Below are positions 8,920 through 18,614 of a stretch of 64,000 bases of DNA, piece after piece. The notes under the pieces were generated by a model. The model was not told the origin of the DNA. It did no database searches and was given only the letters and a program-made list of their open reading frames with translations. The translations under genes and the position numbers were made by a program. Numbering within the stretch: position 1 is the first letter of the stretch; each line of letters begins with the position of its first letter. Source of the stretch: Kiloniella spongiae (GTDB taxonomy: Bacteria > Pseudomonadota > Alphaproteobacteria > Kiloniellales > Kiloniellaceae); contig NZ_LAQL01000013.1 in the NCBI RefSeq assembly GCF_001026905.1, positions 62,001 to 126,000 of the forward strand, given 5' to 3'.

Positions 8920-10605
8920 CTAGATTGATGTTGGATCAACGTATCTTTTTGCGGGGAAATCCAATGTAACCTTTGTGCCGCTATTGATCTTACTTCTCAG
9001 GCCCAAGGTACCATCATGGAGTTCTGTCAGCATTTTGCTGAGAGAGAGACCAAGTCCAGTTCCTTCATGAGCCGTACGGGCATTGATACGGGCTTGTCCA
9101 AAAGGTGCAAGGACAACGGGAATATCATCTTCTTCAATGCCGCATCCGGTATCACTGATCGTCAGGCGAATGCTGTCATCGCTATTCTTTTTAAGTTCGA
9201 GGAGAACCTTGCCTTCTGTCGGTGTGAACTTCACAGCATTTGATAGCAGATTCAGGATGATCTGGCGCATAATCCGTTCATCGCCCTGAAAATAAACGCG
9301 TTCTTTTGCTATTTTTACTTCTATATCAAGTGCGGCAGCGTCCGGGCGCCCCCGTATGATTTGCATGCAGGCGGAAATGGTATCTTTCAGATCCAGCACA
9401 TCTTCATTAAGTTCAAATTTACCTGATTCGACTTTGGATATATCCAAAACGTCATTGATCAGATTTAGAAGATGTTCGCCTGAATGGTGGACATCATTGA
9501 TATATTCCCGGTATCTGGGGTGTCCTAATTCACCGAGTAATTCATCCCGCATGACCTGTGTGAAGCCAAGGATCGAATTTAACGGTGTGCGTAATTCGTG
9601 GCTCATATGTGCCAGAAATTCCGACTTGGTATTATTGGCAATATGGGCTTCGTCTCTTGCCCGCATGAGCGCAATTTCGGCCTTTTTAATATCGGTAATA
9701 TCTTTCTGGATACTGACGGTATATCGATCTTCGGTTACACGATCACTGAGGAGAAGATATCGACCATCCTTGAGCTGTACGATAGTTGCTTTGGGCGGAC
9801 CTTTTGCCAGATCCCGACGACGATTTATATAGTTTTGGTCATCACCATCAAGAACAAGAACAGTGCCTCTTTCGATATCGAGCTTGCCGAGTTCATAGCC
9901 GATAACCCCTGGCTTCGCTTCTTCATTGCTATAACCATAAAATGCTTTGAATTTGCTGTTACAGATTACCAGGCGACCATTAGGATCATAAAGGACGAAC
10001 CCTTCACTCATTGCTTCCAGTGCATCCACCAGCATTTTTCGGGAAGATACGGCAGAGTTTTTAACTTTTATCTCTTCTGTGATGTCATATCCACAAAACA
10101 AAAGGTAATTTTTCTCTTTCAAAACAATTGATTGGATTGTCATTGAAAAATCATGAAGAGATCCGTCTTTGCCTCTGAGGCAGGTATGAAAACGTTTGAC
10201 AACTTTTTCTGTTTTTATGCGTTGGATCATATCAGCCCGTTTTTCAGGGCTTAACCAAATGTTGAGTTCCTGTGACGTATGGCCGACAACTTCTTCTCTT
10301 TTATATAACAGGATCTTGAGCCATGCGTCACTAATGGCATGGATAAGACCTGTTGCAGGATCTGTAATCACAAAATAGGTACCGGAAGCGGCAAAGATAG
10401 CTTCCAGAAGTTCTGATGAATCAAGATTGAAGTCTGTTAATAAGGGTTCCGGCGCAGGCAATTCTCGTCCTCTTATAGAAACAAACTTTATTTGCCAAAG
10501 CTCTGTTTCCATAAGCAAAGGAATAAAGAGCTTGTGGTTAATAAGAAAATAAAAACTAACAGAACTGACAGGGAGAACGCAAATAATTGCGTTCCCCCTG
10601 TGCAA
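8920..10605 (-). CDS. PAS-domain sensor histidine kinase
   Basis: Up to 561 aa. Two PAS domains (about 70-175 and 190-310) are followed by a HisKA domain with the phospho-acceptor His in FLAHMSHELRTPLNSILGF (about 335). A HATPase_c domain follows, with N-box NLLSNAVKFTP, G1 DTGCGIEEDDI and G2 GTGLGLSLSKML. There is no receiver domain and no cognate response regulator nearby, so it is an orphan kinase. The longest frame starts at TTG 10605, but the first ATG (10512, METELWQ) may be the real start; neither has a clear ribosome site. No strong membrane segment is present if the ATG is used, so a soluble sensor (redox or ligand) is likely. Confidence 0.92.
   Translation of the reverse strand: MHRGNAIICVLPVSSVSFYFLINHKLFIPLLMETELWQIKFVSIRGRELPAPEPLLTDFNLDSSELLEAIFAASGTYFVITDPATGLIHAISDAWLKILLYKREEVVGHTSQELNIWLSPEKRADMIQRIKTEKVVKRFHTCLRGKDGSLHDFSMTIQSIVLKEKNYLLFCGYDITEEIKVKNSAVSSRKMLVDALEAMSEGFVLYDPNGRLVICNSKFKAFYGYSNEEAKPGVIGYELGKLDIERGTVLVLDGDDQNYINRRRDLAKGPPKATIVQLKDGRYLLLSDRVTEDRYTVSIQKDITDIKKAEIALMRARDEAHIANNTKSEFLAHMSHELRTPLNSILGFTQVMRDELLGELGHPRYREYINDVHHSGEHLLNLINDVLDISKVESGKFELNEDVLDLKDTISACMQIIRGRPDAAALDIEVKIAKERVYFQGDERIMRQIILNLLSNAVKFTPTEGKVLLELKKNSDDSIRLTISDTGCGIEEDDIPVVLAPFGQARINARTAHEGTGLGLSLSKMLTELHDGTLGLRSKINSGTKVTLDFPAKRYVDPTSI
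10571..10599 (-). terminator. Hairpin after the second MATE gene, upstream of the histidine kinase
   Basis: A 12-bp stem with one mismatch, GGGAGAACGCAA (10571-10582) / TTGCGTTCCCCC (10587-10598), with a 4-nt loop. On the minus strand it falls between the MATE stop (10625) and the kinase ATG (10512). A strong U-run does not follow directly, so it could be a weak terminator or an RNA-stability element. Its position supports the internal ATG as the kinase start. Confidence 0.5.
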
Positions 10606-10624
10606 TTAAAATTTGAAATTCAAC

Positions 10625-12106
10625 TCATAAGGTTGTTAAGTTTGTCCTGAATACCCCCAACTTGTACCCGGTTCTATTGGCGTTATGTGATAGTATGAAC
10701 AGGGTCAAAATAATCATTAGAATTTCAGTCAAAGGTCCGACATACCAGATTCCGACCTCACCAAAATACAAGGGAAGAATAAAGGTTAAGGGAATGGAAA
10801 AGAGATATGTTCTTGTCAAGCTGATAAGAGCAGATCTTTTTGCATCTCCAATAGCTTGGAAGAAGCCGGACAAAATCAAACTTGGACCAAAGGCAAAATA
10901 TAGAAAAGTGATCAAGGGCAGTATACGTGCCGTTTCCGAGATAATTTTCGGATCGTCAACAAAGATGGTCCCCAAGGTATCAGCCATAAAATGAAAGATC
11001 AGTTGTAAGGTAAAGCAGTAAGTGAAAGCAGCGATAACCGCTATCTTCAGGCTACTGTTGACGCGTGCAAAAATTTGCGCGCCCTGGTTGTTACCGGCAA
11101 TAGTCTGAAAGCCGAGGTTAAGGCCAAGTAAAGGAAGGAAGCTGAAGGTAAGTATTCGTGTCGTTATGCCATAAGCTGTAACAGTCGCTTCGTAATTACT
11201 ACCACCCCACTTCTGAAGCGAGTAAAACACAGCACCGGAAGACAAGGAAATTCCCAAATATGAAAGACTTTGCGGAGCACCCAGAGCAAGAAAATCACGC
11301 CAGTAGGTCGTAATTCTCTCGACTGGCGATAAGATCAGGCAAATAGCCGAAGATGTGTTGTAGCGGTAAATAATGACCGCGATTAATGCAAGTGTTTGCG
11401 CAAGCAAGGTACCATAAGCAGAACCGGCTACGCCCAGATCCAACTGGACGATAAGCAAATAGTTAAACAGCACATTCAACAGGGTTGCGAGAACCGAGAT
11501 AAAGGTCATGTATCCCAACTTGCCTTCGCACCTGAGCGCATCGACACTGATCGTCAGTGTGAAGACGAGCGGAGATCCATAAATAAGAATGGAGATGTAG
11601 GTATAGCCCATTGCGCTTAATGTGTCAGATCCCTTGGTGACCCAATCGATCATCTGATCACCGCCAAAGCTGAAAATAGTAACAAGCAGTAAGCAGACAA
11701 CGACGGAAAGAGCAAAGGCACTTGTAAAGGCTGCGCTGGCTTTACCAAATTCTCTCGCGCCAAGAAGTCGGGCAAGAACTGAAGAAAAACCGCCGGACAC
11801 CCAGGTCGATAAAGCAACAATGAGCATGAAGACAGGGAACATCATTGTTACAGCTGTCAGGGCATCAGCCCCCACAAACTCACCAAGAAAATAGGCGTCG
11901 ATAATTGTGAAAAGACCATTTACCAGCATGATTAGTATAATTGGCGTTGCTGTTTTCACGAATAGAAGCGGGAGAGACCCGAAGAGAAAGAAGTTTTGCC
12001 CAGGATTTTGTTCAGAGCTTTTCTGGAAACTTTCTTGGGAGTTTTTCGAGGAGCTTTCTTGGGAGTTTTCTGAGGAATTTTTGGGTGGGCGAGAAGCATT
12101 GCTCAC
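10625..12106 (-). CDS. MATE-family transporter with Ser-rich N-terminal tail
   Basis: 493 aa with about 12 membrane segments. VKTATPIILIMLVNGLFTII and DAYFLGEFVGADALTAVTMM match TM1-TM2 of MATE exporters of the MepA/DinF-like group; the second half begins LGAPQSLSYLGISLSSGAVF. Before TM1 there is a hydrophilic tail of about 38 residues with imperfect repeats (NSQESSSKNSQESFQKSSEQ), unusual for the family. The start is GTG at 12106 with AAAGGA upstream. It is not closely related to the MATE protein at 4714-6192. The substrate is unknown. Confidence 0.9.
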   Translation of the reverse strand: MSNASRPPKNSSENSQESSSKNSQESFQKSSEQNPGQNFFLFGSLPLLFVKTATPIILIMLVNGLFTIIDAYFLGEFVGADALTAVTMMFPVFMLIVALSTWVSGGFSSVLARLLGAREFGKASAAFTSAFALSVVVCLLLVTIFSFGGDQMIDWVTKGSDTLSAMGYTYISILIYGSPLVFTLTISVDALRCEGKLGYMTFISVLATLLNVLFNYLLIVQLDLGVAGSAYGTLLAQTLALIAVIIYRYNTSSAICLILSPVERITTYWRDFLALGAPQSLSYLGISLSSGAVFYSLQKWGGSNYEATVTAYGITTRILTFSFLPLLGLNLGFQTIAGNNQGAQIFARVNSSLKIAVIAAFTYCFTLQLIFHFMADTLGTIFVDDPKIISETARILPLITFLYFAFGPSLILSGFFQAIGDAKRSALISLTRTYLFSIPLTFILPLYFGEVGIWYVGPLTEILMIILTLFILSHNANRTGYKLGVFRTNLTTL

Positions 12107-12625
12107 AAGGAAATCCTTTGAGGTAGGGAAAGTAATTTATAATTAGTGAAGTTACGCAGAGAGAATACAAGTTTCTGCGTTGGAGAATTATATCTGATTT
12201 ATACGAGATGTTTTGATCAAAATTGCTTTTATCGAGTGATTTTTGACAAACAAAAGCAGCATGTAAAGCAGAGGTGTGGATTAAATAACATTATTTATGA
12301 ATATTTGGCACATATTATTTGATTTTAAGTAATAGGCATTGGTTTCTCTAGAATTTTTAAATTGTGCAAAGAATTATTTGTGTATTGATCAGTGTTGTTT
12401 TTAGATAAAGTTGATGTTTTTTAATGAATTATCGAATTTTTTGGATTGATTACAGATAAAGTTCTTTTGGTGTTTGTTTGAAGGTATCAATTTTATTTGA
12501 TGAAGCTATCTTCTGGTCTTTGATGGGGAGGTATACTAGTCTTTATTAAAAAAATGAAGCTCAATACATGATTTATAAGAAAAGTAAGTAACCAGATTGA
12601 ATTGAAATCAATGGGAGGACTAACT
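12107..12625. other. AT-rich regulatory gap before the TRAP operon
   Basis: About 520 bp with very high A/T content between the divergent MATE and TRAP genes. It must hold both promoters. No ORF with a plausible ribosome site, no RNA gene and no clear operator palindrome could be recognised by eye. Confidence 0.5.
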
Positions 12626-13789
12626 GTGAATAATAATATCAATAAAGAGCTATCAAAAAAGATAAAATCATCCAAAACTCAAAGTACCTCAACTCGACGT
12701 TCATTTTTAAAACTTGCGGGAACAACGGCTGCTGTAGCTGGAGGATCTGCTCTTTCTGCACCGTTCATAAGTGACGCTAATGCGGCGGCAGGGCACAAAT
12801 GGAAAGTACAGTCAACCTGGGATGCAGGGACAACGGGTTATACTTTGTTTGAAGAGTGGTGTCAGAGTTTTAAAGAACGTTCTGGTGGTGAACTGTCAAT
12901 TCAACCTTTTGCAGCAAAATCGGTTGCTGCTGATAATAATGCCTTGTTTGATTCTGTCCGAAACGGTGTTCTACAGGGCATGAATCCCTTTACCCTTTAC
13001 TGGGCGGGGAAAATTCCAGCATCTGTGTTCCTATCGTCTTACCCTGTTGGCCCTGATCAACCTGCGCAGTGGGATACAATGTTCTACGGGTTGGGATTGT
13101 TAGAAAAAGCAAGGGAAATATACGCTAAATTTGGCTTGGTATATGTTGGACCCATTCAGCATGATGCAAATATTATCCATTCTAAAATACCAGTCAGCAG
13201 TGTTGAAGATTTCAAGGGATTGAAGTTAAGAGTTCCCGGCGGAATGGTTTCCGAAGTGTTTCAGTCTTTTGGGGCAAGTACGGTAAGTTTGCCGGGCTCC
13301 GATATTTTCCCGGCTCTGGAAAAAGGCACTATTGATGCTGCTGATTATGTTGGACCAGCAGTAAACTGGGATTTGGGCTTTGGTCAGGTAACGAAACATA
13401 TTCTGTTTGGGCCTCCGGGATTGATGTCAGTTTATCAGCCCGTTGATTTGATGGATTTGACTGTTAATAAAAGGGCTTGGGATAAACTTTCGCCTGCTAT
13501 GCAGCAGTTTGTCGAAGATCAGGTTAAAACCTATTCCCTTGATCATTATGTCTCTATTCAAAAACGTAATGTTGAAGCTTTAAAGAAGTTCACAGATAGC
13601 GGTAGCACCGTATCTCGAATGGGGCAGGCTGATTTGGATAAATTCCGACAGGCGGCTATTCCGATTTGGTACAAATGGGCGAAAAAGGACGCGAATGCAT
13701 CCGCAGTATTCAAGATTCAACTCGATTATATGATGAACGGTATTATGGGTTATATATCACCTTCTGATATTAAAGGGCAGAGCCTATAA
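12626..13789 (+). CDS. TRAP transporter substrate-binding protein (DctP/TakP family), Tat-exported
   Basis: 387 aa. The start is taken as GTG 12626 because GGGAGGA lies 7-8 nt upstream; a TTG at 12602 is in frame but has no ribosome site. A twin-arginine signal (TRRSFLK, residues 23-29) precedes a hydrophobic stretch and an Ala-rich cleavage region (SDANAAAG, about 49-55). The mature part has the family arginine region (FKGLKLRVPGGMVSEVF) and EKGTIDAADYVGPAVNWDLG, which resembles TakP-type proteins that bind 2-oxoacids or related carboxylates. It captures the solute in the periplasm for the DctQM permease downstream. The exact substrate is inference. Confidence 0.92.
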   Translation: MNNNINKELSKKIKSSKTQSTSTRRSFLKLAGTTAAVAGGSALSAPFISDANAAAGHKWKVQSTWDAGTTGYTLFEEWCQSFKERSGGELSIQPFAAKSVAADNNALFDSVRNGVLQGMNPFTLYWAGKIPASVFLSSYPVGPDQPAQWDTMFYGLGLLEKAREIYAKFGLVYVGPIQHDANIIHSKIPVSSVEDFKGLKLRVPGGMVSEVFQSFGASTVSLPGSDIFPALEKGTIDAADYVGPAVNWDLGFGQVTKHILFGPPGLMSVYQPVDLMDLTVNKRAWDKLSPAMQQFVEDQVKTYSLDHYVSIQKRNVEALKKFTDSGSTVSRMGQADLDKFRQAAIPIWYKWAKKDANASAVFKIQLDYMMNGIMGYISPSDIKGQSL

Positions 13790-13920
13790 GTCAGGCTTTT
13801 TTGCTTCATTGGCAATGAACGGTGGAATGGCTGGTTCTAAGTATGACCAGCTATTTTACCTGTTCACATCTGCATGATTATGAGCTCATCAATTATATCA
13901 GAAGTATTTTGGAGGTACCC

Positions 13921-14619
13921 ATGACGGACGGACCAGATTTTGGTTTCGTGTTGCCGCATTGGCTTTATTGGACATGGCTGGCTGTTATGCCCCTTGTCCT
14001 GATTTACTGGGCAAATTTACAAGAAAAACGCAAAGGAAAATTACAACCGGAAACTGATGGTGTCAGTCTGCCTCAGGACGAGGGAGAAACAATTCAATAT
14101 GTCGAAAACACTTTTACCCGTGCAATAGATAAGGTGAGTGTCGCCTCGGGATACCTTTGCGCCTTTTGGACAGTGAATGCTGTAATCGCATATTTTTATG
14201 AAGTGATTATGCGTTACTTATTTAACATGCCAACAATCTGGGTTCATGAAGCGAGTTTTCTTCTCTTTGGGATGCAATATCTGATATCCGGGGCATTTAC
14301 GTTGAAAGAAGAAGGACATGTCCGAGTTGATGTTCTCTACATCAAGCTTCCTTTGAGGGGGCGCGTTGGTATGGACATTTTCACATCTGTCTTTTTCTTT
14401 GTTTTTATTCTCGCGCTGGTCGGCACATCAGCAACGTTCTTTGAACAATCTTATGAGATGGGCGAGACGACAGTTGAAACATGGGCAATTCAGTATTGGC
14501 CTGTGAAAGCTATGATGTTGTTGGGTGGGATACTGATTTTGTTTGCTGGGATTGCTAAATTAACGAAAGACATTATGACCTTCCGTGCGTTAGGGCAGGA
14601 GGGCCAATTTAATGGCTGA
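13921..14619 (+). CDS. TRAP transporter small permease (DctQ)
   Basis: 232 aa from the ATG at 13921, which has GGAGG 6 nt upstream; an in-frame start at 13822 would add 33 polar residues and lacks a ribosome site. There is one N-terminal hydrophobic segment (LPHWLYWTWLAVMPLVLIYW), then a charged stretch, then the four-helix DctQ domain with IMRYLFNMPTIWVHEASFLL and EEGHVRVDVLYIKL, the typical DctQ signature. It forms the small membrane subunit with DctM. It is larger than a minimal DctQ because of the extra first helix, as in other TakP-type systems. Confidence 0.9.
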   Translation: MTDGPDFGFVLPHWLYWTWLAVMPLVLIYWANLQEKRKGKLQPETDGVSLPQDEGETIQYVENTFTRAIDKVSVASGYLCAFWTVNAVIAYFYEVIMRYLFNMPTIWVHEASFLLFGMQYLISGAFTLKEEGHVRVDVLYIKLPLRGRVGMDIFTSVFFFVFILALVGTSATFFEQSYEMGETTVETWAIQYWPVKAMMLLGGILILFAGIAKLTKDIMTFRALGQEGQFNG

Positions 14620-16177
14620 TGTTAATAATTTTTCACAGCAATCGAATGAAAAAGATCATCCATCTCCTCGCCAAAAATCTCTGGGGCGCTATGGCACTAT
14701 TTTCATGGTGCTTTCGACGCTTGTGGCATTTTTCATATTGGGTGTTGAACTCGTTAATATCCTCTTTTTTGATCCTTACGAAGATGAGTATTTCCTTTTT
14801 CGGTCTGCAGGAATTTTGGAAGACACGGATATAAGCACACTGACATATATTATGTTCGGTAGCTTGTTTGTTCTGTTGATGATGGGCTTGCCTTTGGCTT
14901 TTGTTACCGGGGGGCTTGGTGTTGTTTTTGTATATCTGGTTGGTGACCAGATTATGTTGAACATTATCCCATCGCGCATTTTTCCGATGATGACGAACTC
15001 TGATTTGGCGGCGATACCGTTATTTATCTTTATGGCCTCGATGTTGGAACGTGCCGGTTTAATCGAAGAAATGTTTGATGTCGTATATAAGTGGATGGGG
15101 GGGCTAAACGGTGGTTTAGCAGCTGCGACCATTTTGGCATCAACTATCTTAGCCGCAATGGTTGGTGTTATTGGCGCAGCGGTTGTGACGATGGGTATTA
15201 TTGCACTTCCTGCAATGCTTAAAAGGAACTATGACCCCGAAATTGCGCTGGGATCAATTATGGCAGGAGGAACCTTGGGTATTCTTATTCCTCCTTCTAT
15301 TCTGGCCATTCTTTACGCTGTTGTTGCTCAGCAATCTGTCGGAGAGCTTTATCTTGGTGCTTTAGCCCCGGGGCTTTTGTTATCGGGGCTCTATATTGGC
15401 TATGTCTTGTTACGTTCGTTTTTAAAGCCCGAGCTCGGACTTGCGATACCAGAAAATGAACGCCTGAGTTTATCAGAAAAAATGCGCTTACTGTTAAAGC
15501 TGATTGCGCCACTATCTTTGATCGTTGTTGTTCTTGGTTTGTTGTTCGCTGGAATTGCAACGCCTGTAGAGGCAGCCGGGATCGGATCATTCGGGGCAAT
15601 TATTGTTGCGATTATGCATGGTCGGTTTGACCTGATCGCTTTGAGAGAAGCGTCGGTGACAACCGTTAAAGCCTCTGCAATGGTGCTTTGGATTATTTTC
15701 GGGGCATCAATCTTTGTCGGGTTTTATATCCTTCAAGGTGGTCAGGCTTTCATCAATGAGGCGATTTTAGGATCGGGTTTATCCCCCTATGGCATTCTAT
15801 TTTTGATGATGGTTCTCTTGGTCATTTTAGGAATGTTTCTGGACTGGGTTGGTATTTTATTACTGGCCGTTCCGATTTTTGTGCCCATTATCAAAAATTT
15901 GACCTTTGACGGTTTGTTTGGACTTCCGGCTGTCGAAGGCGATAAGGTTGCATTGTGGTTCGGTGTTTTATATCTAATCAATATGCAAATGTCCTTTCTA
16001 AGTCCGCCTTTTGGGTATGCCTTGTTTTATATAAAAGGTGTTGCGCCAAAAGAAATTTCGATGGCGACAATCTTTAGATCGTCGCTTGCTTTTCTTGCTT
16101 TACAGATTGTGGGGTTGGTTCTCTGTATTCTGTTCCCGGCGATTGTGACTTGGTTACCAGAATTGGTTTACGGATAG
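14612..16177 (+). CDS. TRAP transporter large permease (DctM)
   Basis: 521 aa, overlapping dctQ by 8 bp, with an AGGAGGGC site inside dctQ. About 12-13 membrane segments. Typical DctM strings are MMGLPLAFVTGGLGVVFVYL, MAGGTLGILIPPSILAILYA and LGMFLDWVGILLLAVPIFVP. This subunit carries the Na+-driven translocation path. The sequence NMQMSFLSPPFGYALFYIKG near the C-terminus is conserved in the family. A strong terminator follows directly, so the TRAP operon comprises three genes. Confidence 0.95.
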   Translation: MADVNNFSQQSNEKDHPSPRQKSLGRYGTIFMVLSTLVAFFILGVELVNILFFDPYEDEYFLFRSAGILEDTDISTLTYIMFGSLFVLLMMGLPLAFVTGGLGVVFVYLVGDQIMLNIIPSRIFPMMTNSDLAAIPLFIFMASMLERAGLIEEMFDVVYKWMGGLNGGLAAATILASTILAAMVGVIGAAVVTMGIIALPAMLKRNYDPEIALGSIMAGGTLGILIPPSILAILYAVVAQQSVGELYLGALAPGLLLSGLYIGYVLLRSFLKPELGLAIPENERLSLSEKMRLLLKLIAPLSLIVVVLGLLFAGIATPVEAAGIGSFGAIIVAIMHGRFDLIALREASVTTVKASAMVLWIIFGASIFVGFYILQGGQAFINEAILGSGLSPYGILFLMMVLLVILGMFLDWVGILLLAVPIFVPIIKNLTFDGLFGLPAVEGDKVALWFGVLYLINMQMSFLSPPFGYALFYIKGVAPKEISMATIFRSSLAFLALQIVGLVLCILFPAIVTWLPELVYG

Positions 16178-16194
16178 CTGAAGTTAGATGTGTC

Positions 16195-16232
16195 AAATAC
16201 TGGGAGTAGCTTGATTTTTACTCCCAGTATTT
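16195..16232 (+). terminator. Terminator of the TRAP operon
   Basis: Perfect 14-bp inverted repeat AAATACTGGGAGTA (16195-16208) / TACTCCCAGTATTT (16219-16232) with a 10-nt loop, 18 bp after the dctM stop. The arms end in A/T, so it could act in both directions for the convergent DUF455 gene. Confidence 0.85.
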
Positions 16233-16279
16233 GAATTTGATAAAATTGAAGAAGAAATATACTCAGTTCACACTGGTAT

Positions 16280-17089
16280 TTATAAATCAGCAATCGGGCC
16301 ATAGAAATCAATAGGGAAATCGGCCTGATTACGCCCGTCAATGTTAAAGGGTGATTTTACACGCCCCTTGAACAGCGTCAGGATAATGTTTTGCCAGCTT
16401 TCAACAGGATCTTCATTGTCCTGCTGGCAAAGATACTCAAACCATCGTTTACCCTTAGCTACATGGGTGATTTCATCGTCATATATGATCTGTAAGCGAT
16501 CTGCGCTTTTATAATCTTTGGCGAGCTTAAGCTTATCAATCATGCCGGGTGTTACATCAATGCCGCGGGCTTCCAGCACCATGGGAACGACTGCTAAACG
16601 AGCTTTGAGATTATGCTCCGTGACTTCTGCACCCTGCCACAAACCTGCATGTGCAGGTAAGGCACCGTAGTATGATCCCAGTTGTTCCAATCTTTCACAG
16701 AGTAGCAAGTGGTGACGTGCTTCATCATCCGCGACAGAAACCCAGTCGTCGTAAAAACCTTTGGGCATTTCCGTTGCTGCAAAACGAACAATAATATCCC
16801 AGCATAGATTTATCGCGTGAAGTTCTATGTGTGTCAGTGCATGGAGAAGAGCAATACGTCCTTCAACTTCAGGCGTGATTTTTCGGCGCGGCACCTCTCT
16901 GGGCGGGACGAGCTCAGGTTTGTCTTCCCGCGCAGGTTCTCTTGGTATTTTTGCTGTGTCGACATTTTGAATATCGCCCTGTTGCCATGCTTTGGCAAAG
17001 GTCCGGCTGAGTGTGGCTTTTTCGATGGAATTGGCCGTGGTCAATACGATACGCGCGGCTTCTGACAGGGTGGAAGGTATCTTTGCCAT
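16280..17089 (-). CDS. DUF455 ferritin-like (di-iron) protein
   Basis: 269 aa. The four-helix ferritin-like core carries repeated metal-ligand motifs: HALTHIELHAINLCWD (about 93-108), SVADDEARHHLLLCERL (about 127-143), VPMVLEARGID (about 174-184) and IYDDEITHVAKGKRW (about 206-220). These EXXH/DEXXH patterns are characteristic of the DUF455/MiaE-related family. Some family members are thought to be di-iron oxygenases; no substrate is established. The first codons of this gene also occur in degenerate form at about 21885-21900 together with the end of the 369-aa gene, showing that those two genes were once neighbours. Confidence 0.9.
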   Translation of the reverse strand: MAKIPSTLSEAARIVLTTANSIEKATLSRTFAKAWQQGDIQNVDTAKIPREPAREDKPELVPPREVPRRKITPEVEGRIALLHALTHIELHAINLCWDIIVRFAATEMPKGFYDDWVSVADDEARHHLLLCERLEQLGSYYGALPAHAGLWQGAEVTEHNLKARLAVVPMVLEARGIDVTPGMIDKLKLAKDYKSADRLQIIYDDEITHVAKGKRWFEYLCQQDNEDPVESWQNIILTLFKGRVKSPFNIDGRNQADFPIDFYGPIADL

Positions 17090-17225
17090 TTAAGTGCCTG
17101 CTAGAAGACGTTGAATGAAGTGGAATTATCCTATCCGTGTTTAGGCGAAAAAATTGGTAATATCAATATCACCGAATATCAACATAGCCATGCTTTTCGT
17201 AAAAACCAGAGAGAAATCAAACGCA
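17090..17225 (-). repeat. Left copy of scar repeat (remnant of 369-aa gene 3' end)
   Basis: Direct but diverged copy of 21885-22005. Shared landmarks in the same order are GGAAGGTAT (starting inside the DUF455 gene at 17072), GCCTGC, GAAGTG, TGTTTAGG, TATCACC and TTTTCGTAAAAA. On the minus strand it encodes GFYEKHG, followed after a 14-bp insertion by GDIDITNFFA and a stop, matching the intact C-terminus FYEKHGDIDIASLFT. It is the decayed tail of a second copy of the 369-aa gene, lying between DUF455 and the liv operon. Confidence 0.8.
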
Positions 17226-17416
17226 TTAAGAGTTATTATATTTAACTTTGTCCTTATGATTGTATTGTGTTGTTTGTTTTGAGCCATGTTAATTTTTTAA
17301 AATATGTTTTAATTCAATAGATTAATTTAATAATGGTACAATAAATTCTTTCCGCTTGACTGAAAAAAGCCTTCGCCCTTAAGCTTGTATATACATGTTG
17401 ACTGGGGAGTTAAATA

Positions 17417-18565
17417 ATGTCCATAACAAAAAAAGTAATGGTGGCACTTGCTATCACAGGGTCTCTTGTTTCTGCATCGGCGTTTGCAGACACTGTTAAA
17501 ATTGGCATGAATGTACCCTTGACTGGTTTTGCGGCTGCTGACGGGAAGTCCGCACTATTAGGTGCAGAGCTTGCTGTTGAACAGGCTAATGCTGAGGGAG
17601 GAATTAATGGCACCGAAATTGAATTGGTACATTACGACGATCAAGCATCACCAAAGCAGTCGGTTCCTATTGCGAATAAACTAATTGGCCAAGACGAAGT
17701 GATGGTGGGGATTTCCGGAAGTTATTCCGGTGCAACACGCGCAGCATCGGGAATTTTCCAATCAGAAGGTGTGCCTTATATTTCTGCTTTTGCTGTTCAT
17801 CCGGATATTACCAAATCTGGTGATTATGTCTTTCGAACTTCTTTCGTTGGTGAAGTACAGGGTAGAGCTGGTGCCAAATTAATTGGTGAGATGCTTGGCA
17901 AAAAACGTGTTGTTGTCATCACACTAAAAAACGATTTTGGACAATCTCTGGCGGCTGGCTTCAAGGCAAAAGCGGCAGATTTTGGGATCAATATTGTTAA
18001 TGAATATGAATATTCAATCAAGGATCGTCAGTTTGGTCCTATTGTCAGTAAAGTAAAATCTGACAAGCCAGATGCAATTTATGCTTCTGGATATTTCTTT
18101 ACTGCAGGACCTCTTGTCAGTCAGTTGCGTGCAGGGGGAATTGATGTGCCCGTGATTGGCCAAGAAGGTTATGATTCCGAGAAATTTATCGAAATTGCTG
18201 GTCCTTCTTCGGATGGTGTTTTGATTACGACATCGTTGGATCGGGATTCTACTGTGCCAGAAGCAAAAGAGTTCATATCAGCTTTTGAAGTTAAAGCAGG
18301 TTACAAGGCAGATATGGTTGCGGCATCTGGACATACTGCGGCAAAGGTAGCGATTGCTGCAATGCGTAAAGCTGGCACAACTGATCGGCAGGCTATACGT
18401 GATGCGATTGCTGCAACAAACATGGTGGCATCAACTGGAACTATTTCCTTTAATGGGCTTGGTGAAGTAAAAAAGGATGTTCAGGTTCAGGTTGTAAAAG
18501 ATGGAGCGTGGCATCATTACGCTGTGATTGATGACCAGAAACTTCTGACTCCTCCTGTGGAATAA
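17417..18565 (+). CDS. Branched-chain amino acid-type ABC transporter substrate-binding protein
   Basis: 382 aa. Sec signal peptide at residues 1-24 (MSITKKVMVALAITGSLVSA, then SAFA). The mature Peripla_BP_6 domain begins TVKIGMNVPLTGFAAADGK, the family's ligand-site start, with AVEQANAEGGINGTEIELVH next. GGGGAG lies just before the ATG. It binds the solute in the periplasm for the LivHMGF-like complex encoded downstream. Members of this family take leucine, other amino acids, amides, urea or aromatic acids, so leucine specificity should not be assumed. Confidence 0.93.
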   Translation: MSITKKVMVALAITGSLVSASAFADTVKIGMNVPLTGFAAADGKSALLGAELAVEQANAEGGINGTEIELVHYDDQASPKQSVPIANKLIGQDEVMVGISGSYSGATRAASGIFQSEGVPYISAFAVHPDITKSGDYVFRTSFVGEVQGRAGAKLIGEMLGKKRVVVITLKNDFGQSLAAGFKAKAADFGINIVNEYEYSIKDRQFGPIVSKVKSDKPDAIYASGYFFTAGPLVSQLRAGGIDVPVIGQEGYDSEKFIEIAGPSSDGVLITTSLDRDSTVPEAKEFISAFEVKAGYKADMVAASGHTAAKVAIAAMRKAGTTDRQAIRDAIAATNMVASTGTISFNGLGEVKKDVQVQVVKDGAWHHYAVIDDQKLLTPPVE

Positions 18566-18614
18566 TTGCCTTTAAGCCATTCTCGACACCTACGACCTTT
18601 ATTGGAACTTCTTG

